Shown one piece after another: positions 43,847 through 52,598 of a DNA stretch of 64,000 bases. Position numbers and translations under genes: made by a program. Source of the DNA: Methanomassiliicoccales archaeon (lineage in GTDB: Archaea > Thermoplasmatota > Thermoplasmata > Methanomassiliicoccales > UBA472); assembly GCA_026394375.1 (NCBI GenBank), contig JAPKYJ010000021.1, forward strand, positions 1-64,000, given 5' to 3'. Position 1 is the stretch's first letter, and every line of letters starts with the position of its first letter. The notes below the pieces were generated by a model, which was given only the letters and a program-made list of their open reading frames with translations, did not search any database and was not told the DNA's origin.

Positions 43847-45037
43847 TCACGTCAACGGTAACCTAGCCTTGAGTGCCTCCAACGCCTTGGTCACGGCTTC
43901 CTCCCCCTTCTCTGGAGGCGCCCCGCCTCCTGAGGCGAAGCTCTTGCTTCCGCCGCCCTTTCCACCCACGGAACGCAGAGCGGCGTGCAGCACTTCCCGA
44001 CAGTCGACCTGGAGGTCAGGTGAGGCGGCTACCACCAGCAGCACCCGCTCATCCATCGAGGCCAGGACCACCGCGGTCAGAGGTTGCTTGGCGTGCTCGT
44101 TGGCAGCATCCATCAGCGTGCGTTTGTCGATATCCTGGAAAGCGCCGTGGAGGATGCGGACCTGGCCATGGATCTCGGGCTTGAGCTCGGCCAGTACCTG
44201 TTTGGTATAGCCTTTGAGCGCGATGCGCATCTTCTCTGCCTCCGTCGCCAGGTTGTCGAGGGCGTGGATCAGGTCCTCGGGAACCGCCCCCAGGATATCC
44301 GCTCCCTGCAAAGCCAAGGTGGAGAAGCGAAGTGCGCTCTCCATCGCCTGCTTTCCGGTCTCGAACTCTATCTCAACGTCCCCTGATGGCTTTGCGGACG
44401 TGAGCCTCGTGACCAAGAGCATGCGCAGCTCCCGCGTGTTCTGGAGGTGCACACCGGCGCAAGCGGCTTTGTCGATCTCCCCGATGGAAACGATGCGCAC
44501 CTTCTCCCCGTGGATGCGGTCGACTTTGATGCGGATCTCTCTGAGCACCTCGCTGTCCTTGGCCACCCATGTCTCGGTCACCGGGAGCTGGGCGGCGATG
44601 GCTGCGTTTGCCTCCTCCTGAACTCGGGAAAGAAGACTCCAGTTCACATCCCCATTGACCACGAAGCACTTCTTCTTGGGCGTGATGGCGATCTTCACCA
44701 GCTCGATCTCCGGGTTGATCTTGCTCAGGGCACTGAAGAGCAGATGCTCCCCGGTATGGCCGCGCATCAGATCGTGACGTCGCTCCCAATCGATCTCGCA
44801 CTCTACTCTCTGTCCAATGGTGAAGGCATGGTCCGGCACCTTGTGCCTGACCTCTTCGCCACCCTTGACCTCTTCCACATCCAGGTCCTCGATCCATCCC
44901 CGGTCCGTGTCCTGTCCTCCCCCTCCTGGGAAGAAGGCGGTGCGGTCCAGAACGATCCAGTCACCTTCCACCCTTAGTACGGTGGCATCGAAGCGCGTGA
45001 GATACGGGTCGGATTCGTAGAGGAGACGGGTGCTCAT
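43847..45037 (-). CDS. alaX: Alanyl-tRNA editing protein, long AlaX with DHHA1 domain
   Basis: The 396-aa product clears Ser- and Gly-tRNA-Ala. The N-terminal beta barrel has TAFFPGGGGQDTDRG. The zinc ligands lie in LMRGHTGEHLLFSAL and, later, KAACAGVHLQNT. A C-terminal DHHA1-like domain (about 290-396) ends in the glycine-rich GGKGGGSKSFASGGG. This is the long AlaX-L type. The ATG at 45037 is preferred over a longer frame reaching 45115, which has no homologous character. Confidence 0.92.
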   Translation of the reverse strand: MSTRLLYESDPYLTRFDATVLRVEGDWIVLDRTAFFPGGGGQDTDRGWIEDLDVEEVKGGEEVRHKVPDHAFTIGQRVECEIDWERRHDLMRGHTGEHLLFSALSKINPEIELVKIAITPKKKCFVVNGDVNWSLLSRVQEEANAAIAAQLPVTETWVAKDSEVLREIRIKVDRIHGEKVRIVSIGEIDKAACAGVHLQNTRELRMLLVTRLTSAKPSGDVEIEFETGKQAMESALRFSTLALQGADILGAVPEDLIHALDNLATEAEKMRIALKGYTKQVLAELKPEIHGQVRILHGAFQDIDKRTLMDAANEHAKQPLTAVVLASMDERVLLVVAASPDLQVDCREVLHAALRSVGGKGGGSKSFASGGGAPPEKGEEAVTKALEALKARLPLT

Positions 45038-45111
45038 GCTAGCCTGAAGGTCGTTTCCACAGAAAAGGGTTTTAGTTGGATGATCCAAGCGGAAGCCTTG
45101 CTGGGAAACTG

Positions 45112-45119
45112 ACATATAT
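45112..45119 (+). promoter_or_regulatory. TATA box for the Lrp-family regulator
   Basis: ACATATAT lies about 45 bp before the ATG at 45161, which is itself preceded by GAGGTGGGGG. Confidence 0.45.
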
Positions 45120-45160
45120 CGAGGTGCTCATCTCACAACCGGCCCCGAGGTGGGGGTGCC

Positions 45161-45649
45161 ATGTGCCCATCATCTTCCCTCGATGAGTTGGATCAGCGTA
45201 TCATCCAGGAGCTATGCGTGTCCAGTCAAGGCTCTTACAGGCAGATCGCCAAGCGGCTGGGGGTCCATCCCACCACCCTGATCCAGAGGGTGAAGAATCT
45301 TGAAGAGCTGGGCATCATCCACTGCTACCGGGCGCATGTGGACTATCTGAAGCTAGGCTACGAGTTCATGGCCATCGTCCACATCTACGTGGAGGGCGAC
45401 CTCATGGAGGTGGAGCAAAAGGTGAAGGCGCTCAAGAACGTGGTGGCGGTCTTCGATGTCACAGGGGAATGTGACTCAATAGCCTGGGTGGCGTGCAAGA
45501 GCCGGGAGGAGTTCAGCGCCGTGGTCAAGTCCATGCTGCAGATAAAAGGGGTCAAGAAGACCAACACCTATGTGGTGCTGAACATCATCAAGGATCCGTT
45601 CCAGTTCCATCCGGAGTTCGAGCCGTTCGAGGACGATCTGCGGCGATGA
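45161..45649 (+). CDS. Lrp/AsnC-family transcription regulator
   Basis: A 162-aa regulator. The helix-turn-helix (residues 8-60) contains DELDQRIIQELCVSSQGSYR and IAKRLGVHPTTLIQRVKNLE. The RAM effector domain (about 75-145) includes VVAVFDVTGECDSIAWVACK. Such proteins sense amino acids or related metabolites. It lies divergent from alaX and upstream of aspS, both linked to aminoacyl-tRNA supply, though direct control of either is inference. Confidence 0.9.
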   Translation: MCPSSSLDELDQRIIQELCVSSQGSYRQIAKRLGVHPTTLIQRVKNLEELGIIHCYRAHVDYLKLGYEFMAIVHIYVEGDLMEVEQKVKALKNVVAVFDVTGECDSIAWVACKSREEFSAVVKSMLQIKGVKKTNTYVVLNIIKDPFQFHPEFEPFEDDLRR

Positions 45650-45771
45650 TGCCTTTTTCCAGATGTTGACCGTGCACATCCCTAGCGTGGCACGAAGTAG
45701 CGAAGTGTTTAATAGAGTCCTGCCCTTAAGGGCGATGGCTTAGCAAGCATGAGTTCCAGAGGCCTGTGGAC

Positions 45772-47616
45772 ATGATGCGCACACACGATTGTGGGATGCT
45801 GAAACCGGAGGACCTCGGGAAGCGAGTCACTTTGGCGGGTTGGGTGCGCTTCCGCCGTGATCATGGCGGAGTGCTCTTCTTCGACCTGGCCGATAGTCAT
45901 GGGACCACCCAGCTGGTCTTCGACCCCGAGGCGCTGAGCGAGAAGATCGACAAGCGAAGCCTCTCGGCGGAACTCAATACCTTCGGTCGCGAGTGCGTGA
46001 TCCAGGTCACGGGCGTCGTGAGGAAGAGGGTCCCGGGGACGGAGGACCCCAGGAATCCCACTGGCACGGTGGAAGTGCTCATCGAGCAGGCGAAGCTCCT
46101 AAACAAGGCCAGACCTATCCCGTTCGAGGTGGCAGAGCAGAAGAACTCCCAACTGCCGAACGAGGACCTGAGGATCAGATATCGTTACCTGGACCTGAGG
46201 CGGCCGCAGATGATCTCTAATCTGCGCTTCCGCCACCAGCTCATCTCCGGTGCCCGTGAGTACTTGGACAAGAGCGGTTTCATCGAGGTGGAGACACCGA
46301 TGCTCACCCGGAGCACCGCCGAGGGTGCCCGGGATTTCCTCGTGCCTTCGCGCATCCAGCCCGGGCATTTCTACGCTCTGCCGCAATCGCCGCAACTGTT
46401 CAAACAGATGCTGATGGTCGGAGGGGTGGAACGCTACTACCAGGTGGCCCGCTGCTTCCGGGACGAGGATTCTCGCGCTGATAGGCAGCCGGAGTTCACC
46501 CAGTTGGACGTGGAGCTCTCCTTCGTCGAGGAAAAGGACGTCCATGCGGTCATAGAGAACATCCTGGTGCACGTTTGGCGCCGGCTGTTCGAGAAGGAAC
46601 TCATCACCCCCTTCCCTAGGCTTGGCTACCATGACGCCATGGCCCGCTTCGGCACCGATGCGCCGGACGTGCGCTTCGGGCTGGAGTTGAACGACGTCAC
46701 CGACATCGTCAAGCAGGCGAAATACGAGGTCTTCCGCAACATCTTGAAGAAGGGAGGGGTCGTGGTCTGCCTGAACCTCAAGCGGTCCCTGGTTCGCGAG
46801 AAGGACGCGGACTGGGGCGGCGTTGGACGGAAGGAAGTGGACCGTCTCATCGACTGGGCCAAGCAGCAAGGCATGGGCGGCCTCACGTGGATGAGGGCGA
46901 CCCCAGACGGCCTGGAATCGAACATCGTGAAGTATTTCGCGGAAGAGGTCCGTGAGGCTCTGGCCCAGAAGATGGACGCGGAGCCGGGGGACCTGCTGCT
47001 GTTCCTGGCCGGTCCCCGCATGCAGACCCTGAAGGCCGGCGGAGCGCTGCGCATGAAGCTGGCCCGAGACAACGGACTGCTGGAAGGGAAGGACCATCAG
47101 TTCGTTTGGATCGTGGATTGCCCCATGTTCCAGGTCGACCCGGTCACCGGAAGACTGTCATCTTTCCACCATCCTTTCGTTCGACCGGTGCAGGGCGACA
47201 TCCCGCCCTCCGGGGACATGGCCAATGTCATAGGCATGTCCTATGACCTTGTCCTGGACGGGAGCGAGATCGGCAGCGGCTCCATCCGCAACCATGACGC
47301 CGAGGTACAGCGCCAGGTGTTCCGCCTGCTGGGCATGAGCGAGGAGGGCATGCAACGGGAGTTCGGCTTCTTCCTGGAGGCGCTGGAGTACGGAGCGCCC
47401 CCGCACGGCGGCATCGCCCTGGGCTTGGACCGACTGGTATCGATCTTGCTAGGCTGCGAATCGATACGCGACGTCATCGCCTTCCCCAAGAACAAGCGCT
47501 TCCAGTCGCTGGTCGATGGCGCCCCGGCCAAAGTGGACCAGGCGAAGCTCTCCGAGCTCATGCTGCTCTCCCTGGCCGAGGAAGAGGAGAAGAAGGAAAG
47601 GATCGAGGACGATTAG
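45772..47616 (+). CDS. aspS: Aspartyl-tRNA synthetase, bacterial type
   Basis: About 614 aa, far longer than archaeal AspRS (about 430-440) because of the bacterial GAD insert (about residues 290-420; KYEVFRNILKKGGVVVCLNL). The N-terminal OB fold has VTLAGWVRFRRDHGGVLFFD. Motif 2 is RYYQVARCFRDEDSRADRQP, followed by EFTQLDVELSF; motif 3 is GIALGLDRLVSILLG. The ATG at 45772 lies 9 bases after AGAGG. Directly downstream, convergent, is gatB of a gatCAB operon, so the enzyme may be non-discriminating and also form Asp-tRNA-Asn. Confidence 0.95.
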   Translation: MMRTHDCGMLKPEDLGKRVTLAGWVRFRRDHGGVLFFDLADSHGTTQLVFDPEALSEKIDKRSLSAELNTFGRECVIQVTGVVRKRVPGTEDPRNPTGTVEVLIEQAKLLNKARPIPFEVAEQKNSQLPNEDLRIRYRYLDLRRPQMISNLRFRHQLISGAREYLDKSGFIEVETPMLTRSTAEGARDFLVPSRIQPGHFYALPQSPQLFKQMLMVGGVERYYQVARCFRDEDSRADRQPEFTQLDVELSFVEEKDVHAVIENILVHVWRRLFEKELITPFPRLGYHDAMARFGTDAPDVRFGLELNDVTDIVKQAKYEVFRNILKKGGVVVCLNLKRSLVREKDADWGGVGRKEVDRLIDWAKQQGMGGLTWMRATPDGLESNIVKYFAEEVREALAQKMDAEPGDLLLFLAGPRMQTLKAGGALRMKLARDNGLLEGKDHQFVWIVDCPMFQVDPVTGRLSSFHHPFVRPVQGDIPPSGDMANVIGMSYDLVLDGSEIGSGSIRNHDAEVQRQVFRLLGMSEEGMQREFGFFLEALEYGAPPHGGIALGLDRLVSILLGCESIRDVIAFPKNKRFQSLVDGAPAKVDQAKLSELMLLSLAEEEEKKERIEDD

Positions 47617-47625
47617 GGCGGAAGG

Positions 47626-48978
47626 TCAGAGCCGTCTCTCTATCTCCTTCCTCACCGCTTCCACGATCTCCTGGGAGTTGTACTTGCCCTTGGAGGCCTT
47701 CATCACGTGTCCGATCACGGCGTTGGAGGCCTTGGGGTTCGAGGCGTAGTCCTTGACCACGTTCGGGCGTTCGTCCAGATACTGGGAGATGAGCGAATCC
47801 AGGAGCGTGTCCTCTACCGCGCAGGAGATGTCCTCCGGGCACTCGCCCGCTGCGATGGCGGATATCCTCCTCCGGCCCTCGGAATCGGTAATCTCCCGGT
47901 CGGCGACCTGAGACACCACCCGCACCACATCCCCGATCACCTTCTCGGTCAAGCGTGGCTCGATGGAGCTCCAATGGGATGAGATGGGTCCGAGGGTCCA
48001 GGTCATCGCCAGTTCCGGGTCCACCTTCTCCGCCAGGCGCTCGAACAGCTCCGCCATGGCCATGGAGGTGATGACGATCTGCTTGGCCTTGTCGAAATCC
48101 ACCACGTAGTGGCCGGCGAGGCGCTGCGCCATTCTCAAAGGGGTCTCGGAGGTGGTGAGGACGGAGGCCACCTTCAGCAGGTCGAAGGTGCCCAGGTCCG
48201 GCTCGCCGATGTAGCCGTAGTCCTCCTCCGTCTCCTTCTCCCGGGCGGAGAGGGTCACCTTGCGCTCCTCGTCGTAGCGACGGGTCTCGCGCACTACCTT
48301 CACGCCCGCCTCGAGCATCTTCGCCTGGCGACTGGCTTCGAACTTCAAGGCTCGTTCCAGATGGCGCATCCCTTGGATGTTCTTGACCTCCACCCTCTCC
48401 TCGCCTACAGAGATGTTCGCGTCCACCCGCACCGTCTGCTCGTCGCTGGCCGTCGTTCCGATGATGTGCCTCAGCTCCACCAGAATCTCGGTGATGAACG
48501 TTCTTGCTTCGTCTGGTGAGGACATGTCCGGGGCGGTCACGATCTCCACCAACGGGATGCCGCTCCGGTTGTAGTCGATGAGCGAGACCTCCTCTCCGGA
48601 CTTGCCCACCCGCTTGATGCGGCCCGGGTCCTCCTCCAGATGCACACGCCAGATGCCGATCCGCTTGCCCCTGGAATGGAAGTGCCCGTCAGTGCCCAGT
48701 GGAGAATCGTACTGAGTGATCTGGAAGTTCTTGGGCAGGTCGGGATAGAAGTAGGTCTTACGGGAGAACCAGATGGTCGGAGTGATCTGGCAGTTGAGGT
48801 ACTGGGCGATCTGCACCCCCATCTCGAGCGCCCTCCGGTTCAACGCCGGCCTCGAGCCTGGGAAGCCTAGGCAGGTGGGACAGATGGATGAGTTGGGTTC
48901 CTCGGCGGAGGTGGCGCAGGAGCAGAAGAGCTTGGACCGGGTGGGCAGTTGCACATGGATCTCCAGCCCTATCTTCAC
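47626..48978 (-). CDS. gatB: Asp/Glu-tRNA amidotransferase subunit B
   Basis: A 450-aa subunit that binds and phosphorylates the misacylated tRNA. Signatures include KIGLEIHVQLPTRSKLFCSC, ICPTCLGFPGSRPALNRRAL, FSRKTYFYPDLPKNFQITQY and EIVTAPDMSSPDEA. The two Cys pairs near the N-terminus form a zinc site. The C-terminal YqeY-like tail contains NPKASNAVIGHVMK. The start is the GTG at 48978, overlapping the gatA stop (GTGA) with GGAGGT upstream; the longer frame to 49056 runs into gatA. Confidence 0.95.
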   Translation of the reverse strand: MKIGLEIHVQLPTRSKLFCSCATSAEEPNSSICPTCLGFPGSRPALNRRALEMGVQIAQYLNCQITPTIWFSRKTYFYPDLPKNFQITQYDSPLGTDGHFHSRGKRIGIWRVHLEEDPGRIKRVGKSGEEVSLIDYNRSGIPLVEIVTAPDMSSPDEARTFITEILVELRHIIGTTASDEQTVRVDANISVGEERVEVKNIQGMRHLERALKFEASRQAKMLEAGVKVVRETRRYDEERKVTLSAREKETEEDYGYIGEPDLGTFDLLKVASVLTTSETPLRMAQRLAGHYVVDFDKAKQIVITSMAMAELFERLAEKVDPELAMTWTLGPISSHWSSIEPRLTEKVIGDVVRVVSQVADREITDSEGRRRISAIAAGECPEDISCAVEDTLLDSLISQYLDERPNVVKDYASNPKASNAVIGHVMKASKGKYNSQEIVEAVRKEIERRL

Positions 48979-50309
48979 CGACACACCTCCGGGAACCTGA
49001 ACTGGAAGCCCTTCGACCAGGACTCCGCCATATCGAGGAGTCTGCCTTCTTCCCAATGAGGGGCGACGAACTGCATGCCCATCGGCAAAGCGTCAGCATA
49101 CCCACAGGGCAGCGAAAGATGAGGCAACCCCGCCAGGTTCGGCGGCACGGTGAGGAAGTCCGCCTGATACGCTTCGAGGGGTCGCATCTTCTCTATCTCG
49201 TTGAAACGAGGTGCCACGAAAGGCATGGTGGGGGTGAGCACCAGATCCGAACGTCCGAAGACGTTCTGGTACTCAGAGATGACCAGCTGCCTTACGGAAA
49301 GCGCTTTCATGTAGTAGCGATCACGATATCCGACCATTCGTGCATAGGTGCCCAGCAGGATCCTCCGCTTGGCCTCTCGGCCGAAATGCTCTGAGCGGAC
49401 CTCGGTGAAGAAGTCGTTGTAATGCTGCGAGATGGAACCGCCCCGCACGCCGAAACGCATGCCACAATAGCGGGCGAGGTTGGTGGAGGCCTCCGAGGTC
49501 GCGAGCACATAATAGGCGGAGAGGGCGAACCGCAGCGACGGCATGTCCACCTGCATGATATCGATGCCCTGTTCTTCCAGGTGCCCAAGGGCGTACTTGA
49601 ATCCCTCTTCCACTTCCGGGCTGAGGTTCTGCAGGGCCTGCTTCGGCACCGCCACCGTGCGGATGCTCTTTCGCTCCAGTCGAAGAGGAGGTTGCGCACA
49701 GGACGTGGGGTCCTTGGGATCGGCACCTGAGATCATGGGAAGGAAGCGCCTGAGGTCCTCCGACCGACGCACCAGCAATCCAACTTTGTCCAGTGAGTTG
49801 CCGTAGTCGATCAGGCCGTAACGCGAGACCCGTCCATAGGTGGGAGTAAGGCCGAAGACCCCGCAGAAGGATGCGGGACAGGAAATGGAACCGCCGGTGG
49901 AGACGCCGAGAGCGATGTGCCCGTCAAGCATACAAGCGGCCGCTGCCGCTCCGCCGCTGGAGCCGCCGCACGCCCGCTCGAGGTCGAAAGGGTTCCGAGG
50001 AATGCCGTAGCCGGAGTTGGTGCAGAACGTGCCGAACCCGAACTCGTCCATGTTCGTCTTTCCCAGGAGCACGCCTCCCGCGGCTCTCAGCTTCGCAACT
50101 GGCGTGGCGTCGAAGGGAGGGCGGTATCCTTCTAGGATGCGCGAACCCGCCCGGGCCTGGAAGCCTTTCGCGCACAGATTGTCCTTGGCTGAGAAATGAA
50201 AGGGCGGCGGATAGCCCTGAGCCTCCTCCAAGCTGGGAGATATCTCTGAGAACGCTAGGTATCGTTCGTTGAGGTCTCGCAGTTCGTCCAATGTAGGCAG
50301 GCAGCTCAT
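48975..50309 (-). CDS. gatA: Asp/Glu-tRNA amidotransferase subunit A
   Basis: A 444-aa amidase-signature glutaminase. The Lys-Ser-Ser triad lies in FSAKDNLCAKG, CGGSSGGAAAACMLDG and VSTGGSISCPASFCG. It is somewhat shorter than the usual 470-490. It releases ammonia from glutamine for the GatB kinase site. It overlaps gatC by 4 bp and gatB by 4 bp. Confidence 0.95.
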   Translation of the reverse strand: MSCLPTLDELRDLNERYLAFSEISPSLEEAQGYPPPFHFSAKDNLCAKGFQARAGSRILEGYRPPFDATPVAKLRAAGGVLLGKTNMDEFGFGTFCTNSGYGIPRNPFDLERACGGSSGGAAAAACMLDGHIALGVSTGGSISCPASFCGVFGLTPTYGRVSRYGLIDYGNSLDKVGLLVRRSEDLRRFLPMISGADPKDPTSCAQPPLRLERKSIRTVAVPKQALQNLSPEVEEGFKYALGHLEEQGIDIMQVDMPSLRFALSAYYVLATSEASTNLARYCGMRFGVRGGSISQHYNDFFTEVRSEHFGREAKRRILLGTYARMVGYRDRYYMKALSVRQLVISEYQNVFGRSDLVLTPTMPFVAPRFNEIEKMRPLEAYQADFLTVPPNLAGLPHLSLPCGYADALPMGMQFVAPHWEEGRLLDMAESWSKGFQFRFPEVCR

Positions 50310-50587
50310 GAAAGGCGCGGCCCCCTCACCAGGTCCTGATAGATGTCCATGGAGTCACGGAGGCCATCGGCGTCCACGTCCCTTGCTACGACGTCCTCGC
50401 GCAGCACATCGTGCACGGGCACGGGATTGAAGTCGTGCTCGCCCCCGCTCGGTGCCTCATCCAGCACTGCCATGTATGCCAGCACCTCCTCCAGGTCCTG
50501 GGCGAACTGCCTCTCTTCCTCAGGAGACAGCCTCAGCCGGGCGATCCTGGCGACGTTCCTCACCGTGTCGACGTCCATACGACTCAA
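50306..50587 (-). CDS. gatC: Asp/Glu-tRNA amidotransferase subunit C
   Basis: A 93-aa clamp subunit. The N-terminus VRNVARIARLRLSPEEERQF is the family signature, then VLAYMAVLDEAPSGG and NPVPVHDVLREDV. It stabilises the GatA-GatB interface. First gene of gatCAB; a TATA-like TTTAATA on the minus strand lies about 65 bp upstream (near 50653). Confidence 0.95.
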   Translation of the reverse strand: MSRMDVDTVRNVARIARLRLSPEEERQFAQDLEEVLAYMAVLDEAPSGGEHDFNPVPVHDVLREDVVARDVDADGLRDSMDIYQDLVRGPRLS

Positions 50588-50833
50588 TCCTCTTCCCTTG
50601 CCATGCGGTCATGGCCGAGGAGGTTGAGATGATTATTGCGACTCCCTATTAAACCCTTGTCAGAGCGTGGCACAGATGGCCAACCCCCTTCTCTCGATCG
50701 TCCTTCGTCAGTTGACAACAGAAGATAGATTTGAACTAGTGCGATTCGATCCCCGAACAGGTCAGCATCAAACAGGTCGGTTCGGATGAATACGTTTATG
50801 AGGAAAAAATCCGTTCATTGGTCTGGTGCCAAG

Positions 50834-51322
50834 ATGGAAGAGTCTATGAAGCTCATCGAGCAAGCTCACCAGCTTATGAACAACGGGGAGTATCAGCAAT
50901 CTTTCTCCAAGTTCGAGAAGGCGATCAAGACCAACCCGAACAACCCCGAGGCCTACTACGGCAAAGCGGAAGCTGGGGCTCTTCTTTCCAAGGTCAGCGT
51001 GGAGGAGGTCATCGTCCTCTACAAGAAGGCCATATCGCTGGACCCAGGGAATCCTTTCTACTACTCATCGCTGGGCGCCTTCTGCATCGACGCCGGGCAG
51101 TTCAACGAGGCCGAGGCCGCCTACAACAAGGCAGCGGAGGTCGACCCGGACAACGCTCATCACTACTACAGCGAGTTCGGGGTCGAGTATCATCGCCGGG
51201 CACCGGAGGTCATGGAACAGTTCCTGGACGATTCCACCCGGGCCATGATCGCCAAGAAGTCCCTCAAGTACCTGCTCAAGTCCATCGGCCTTGATGAAGA
51301 GAAGGCGAAAGCGCTGCTCTGA
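50834..51322 (+). CDS. TPR-repeat protein
   Basis: A 162-aa soluble protein with about three tetratricopeptide repeats (residues 5-115). NNGEYQQSFSKFEKAIKTNP, KKAISLDPGNPFYYSSLGAF and FNEAEAAYNKAAEVDPDNA show the TPR pattern. A C-terminal helical tail follows. TPR proteins are protein-binding scaffolds; the partner is unknown. The ATG at 50834 is preferred over 50786 because the intervening codons overlap an AT-rich promoter-like stretch. Confidence 0.75.
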   Translation: MEESMKLIEQAHQLMNNGEYQQSFSKFEKAIKTNPNNPEAYYGKAEAGALLSKVSVEEVIVLYKKAISLDPGNPFYYSSLGAFCIDAGQFNEAEAAYNKAAEVDPDNAHHYYSEFGVEYHRRAPEVMEQFLDDSTRAMIAKKSLKYLLKSIGLDEEKAKALL

Positions 51323-51348
51323 CGGCTTCGGCCAGAGGTCAACTTCCG

Positions 51349-51531
51349 TCAATGAAGGAGCTCGGGAGAGCCCTTTCTATGCTCGCCGTTCCGACGTTCC
51401 TGTGCCGGGATGCAATACGAGCACACCTTGGCCTGTGGATAGTAGTGATCCTGGCAGACCAGCCTCCCGCACAAGGAACAGGTGTTCTGGGCAGGCTTGC
51501 CACAAATCATACAAAGCCCAACCGTCTCCAT
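51349..51531 (-). CDS. Small zinc-finger protein
   Basis: A 60-aa protein with a treble-clef-like cysteine array: LCMICGKPAQNTCSLCGRLV, followed by CQDHYYPQAKVCSYC. That gives three CxxC pairs plus a Cys-Asp-His, enough for two zinc ions, as in small HIT- or B-box-like fingers. Function unknown. It lies 61 bp upstream of nothing else on its strand and converges with the TPR gene. Confidence 0.6.
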   Translation of the reverse strand: METVGLCMICGKPAQNTCSLCGRLVCQDHYYPQAKVCSYCIPAQERRNGEHRKGSPELLH

Positions 51532-51592
51532 GCCTGAAATCCTACGCCGGGCGAGGGTATCAAGGTTTCTGCCCTGCACGTCTCTCTTGCTT

Positions 51593-52399
51593 CTAGAGTG
51601 ATAGCAGCAGAGAGATCGCGCATACCAGCAGGATCTGGTGTAGGAAGTAGATGATCAAGGCGTGCCGACCCAGCCAGGTCATTGCCCGCAGCGGTGGTGA
51701 ACGAACATCCTCTCGCAGTTGAAAGCGTCGCGTGCCATCAGGATACGCCCAGCGGCCAATCGCGATGCCCAGGAGAACCACGCCCAACCAGGGGAGCAAG
51801 GGGAAATAATCCACGGAGACGAAATCAATGGGCTCCAAGCCGAGCCAGATGAACCAAGGGGAATGGAATACCTGTCCTGCCAGGACAGCTCCTGCGCCGA
51901 CCATCAGCGCCCCGGCGGCTGCCGCGAGCCAGGACCTTCTCAAGAATGGATAGGAGAGGATGACGCTGAGGCCGATGCAGTGCAGCACTCCGAAGATCAC
52001 GTAGCCATTTCCCAGGATCAGGTAGGTGGCCAAGGTGACGCCCATTCCCATGAGGAAGATGCCCGTGCCCCGGAGAGCAAGCTTGCGCAATAGCGCTCGC
52101 TCGTCCATCGTTCTTCTGGCGACGGTGGAGCTCAGGTGCAAGGAGATCCCTACCAGAAGAAGGAAAATGGTGCCGATGGAGTAGGCGAAAGCACCGAGTA
52201 GGCCGCTGTAGAGCGGTAGGTCAAGCACTCCGAAGAAATCCAGGTCGTATAGGAGATGGAAGGCGATCATCATGAGCACCGCCAATCCCCGGGCTAGGTC
52301 GATCTCCCAGAACCGCCCTTGGGGACCGCGACCCTTGAGCCAACCGATAATCAACGATCTCCTGGTCCGCCCTCCATCAGAGATCAATGAAGAGCTCAT
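51593..52399 (-). CDS. DUF1624/HGSNAT-like membrane protein
   Basis: About 268 aa with seven or eight membrane helices. The start of the core, FWEIDLARGLAVLMMIAFHL followed by LYDLDFFG, is the signature of the DUF1624 (heparan-alpha-glucosaminide N-acetyltransferase-like) family, which moves acyl groups across membranes. ATG 52399 is preceded by GGAAGGGG and overlaps the end of the Rieske gene by 23 bp, indicating co-transcription. Confidence 0.78.
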   Translation of the reverse strand: MSSSLISDGGRTRRSLIIGWLKGRGPQGRFWEIDLARGLAVLMMIAFHLLYDLDFFGVLDLPLYSGLLGAFAYSIGTIFLLLVGISLHLSSTVARRTMDERALLRKLALRGTGIFLMGMGVTLATYLILGNGYVIFGVLHCIGLSVILSYPFLRRSWLAAAAGALMVGAGAVLAGQVFHSPWFIWLGLEPIDFVSVDYFPLLPWLGVVLLGIAIGRWAYPDGTRRFQLREDVRSPPLRAMTWLGRHALIIYFLHQILLVCAISLLLSL

Positions 52400-52598
52400 C
52401 CCCTTCCTGGATGATAGGATAGGAGCGTATGTCACGGGCCTGGAGATTGCGGAGCACTTTACCACTGGCCAGGTCGAAGACCGCTCCGTGAGCGGGGCAT
52501 CTTATGGTGCCTTCGAAGACGATGCCCCGTTCCAGGGGAATGCCCATGTGAGAGCAGCGGCCATCGATGTCGCAGACCACGGCCCGGATCAGGAGCAC
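52377..52598 (-). CDS. Mini Rieske [2Fe-2S] protein
   Basis: A 73-aa protein with both Rieske ligand loops, GRCSHMGIPLERG and TIRCPAHGAVFDLASGKVL, spaced 16 residues apart as in Rieske ferredoxins. About 20-30 residues of the usual N-terminal strands are missing. An in-frame TGA precedes the GTG at 52598, so no longer version is possible without a frameshift. It overlaps the end of mptA by 10 bp. It may be a compact electron carrier or a truncated gene. Confidence 0.7.
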   Translation of the reverse strand: MLLIRAVVCDIDGRCSHMGIPLERGIVFEGTIRCPAHGAVFDLASGKVLRNLQARDIRSYPIIQEGDELFIDL

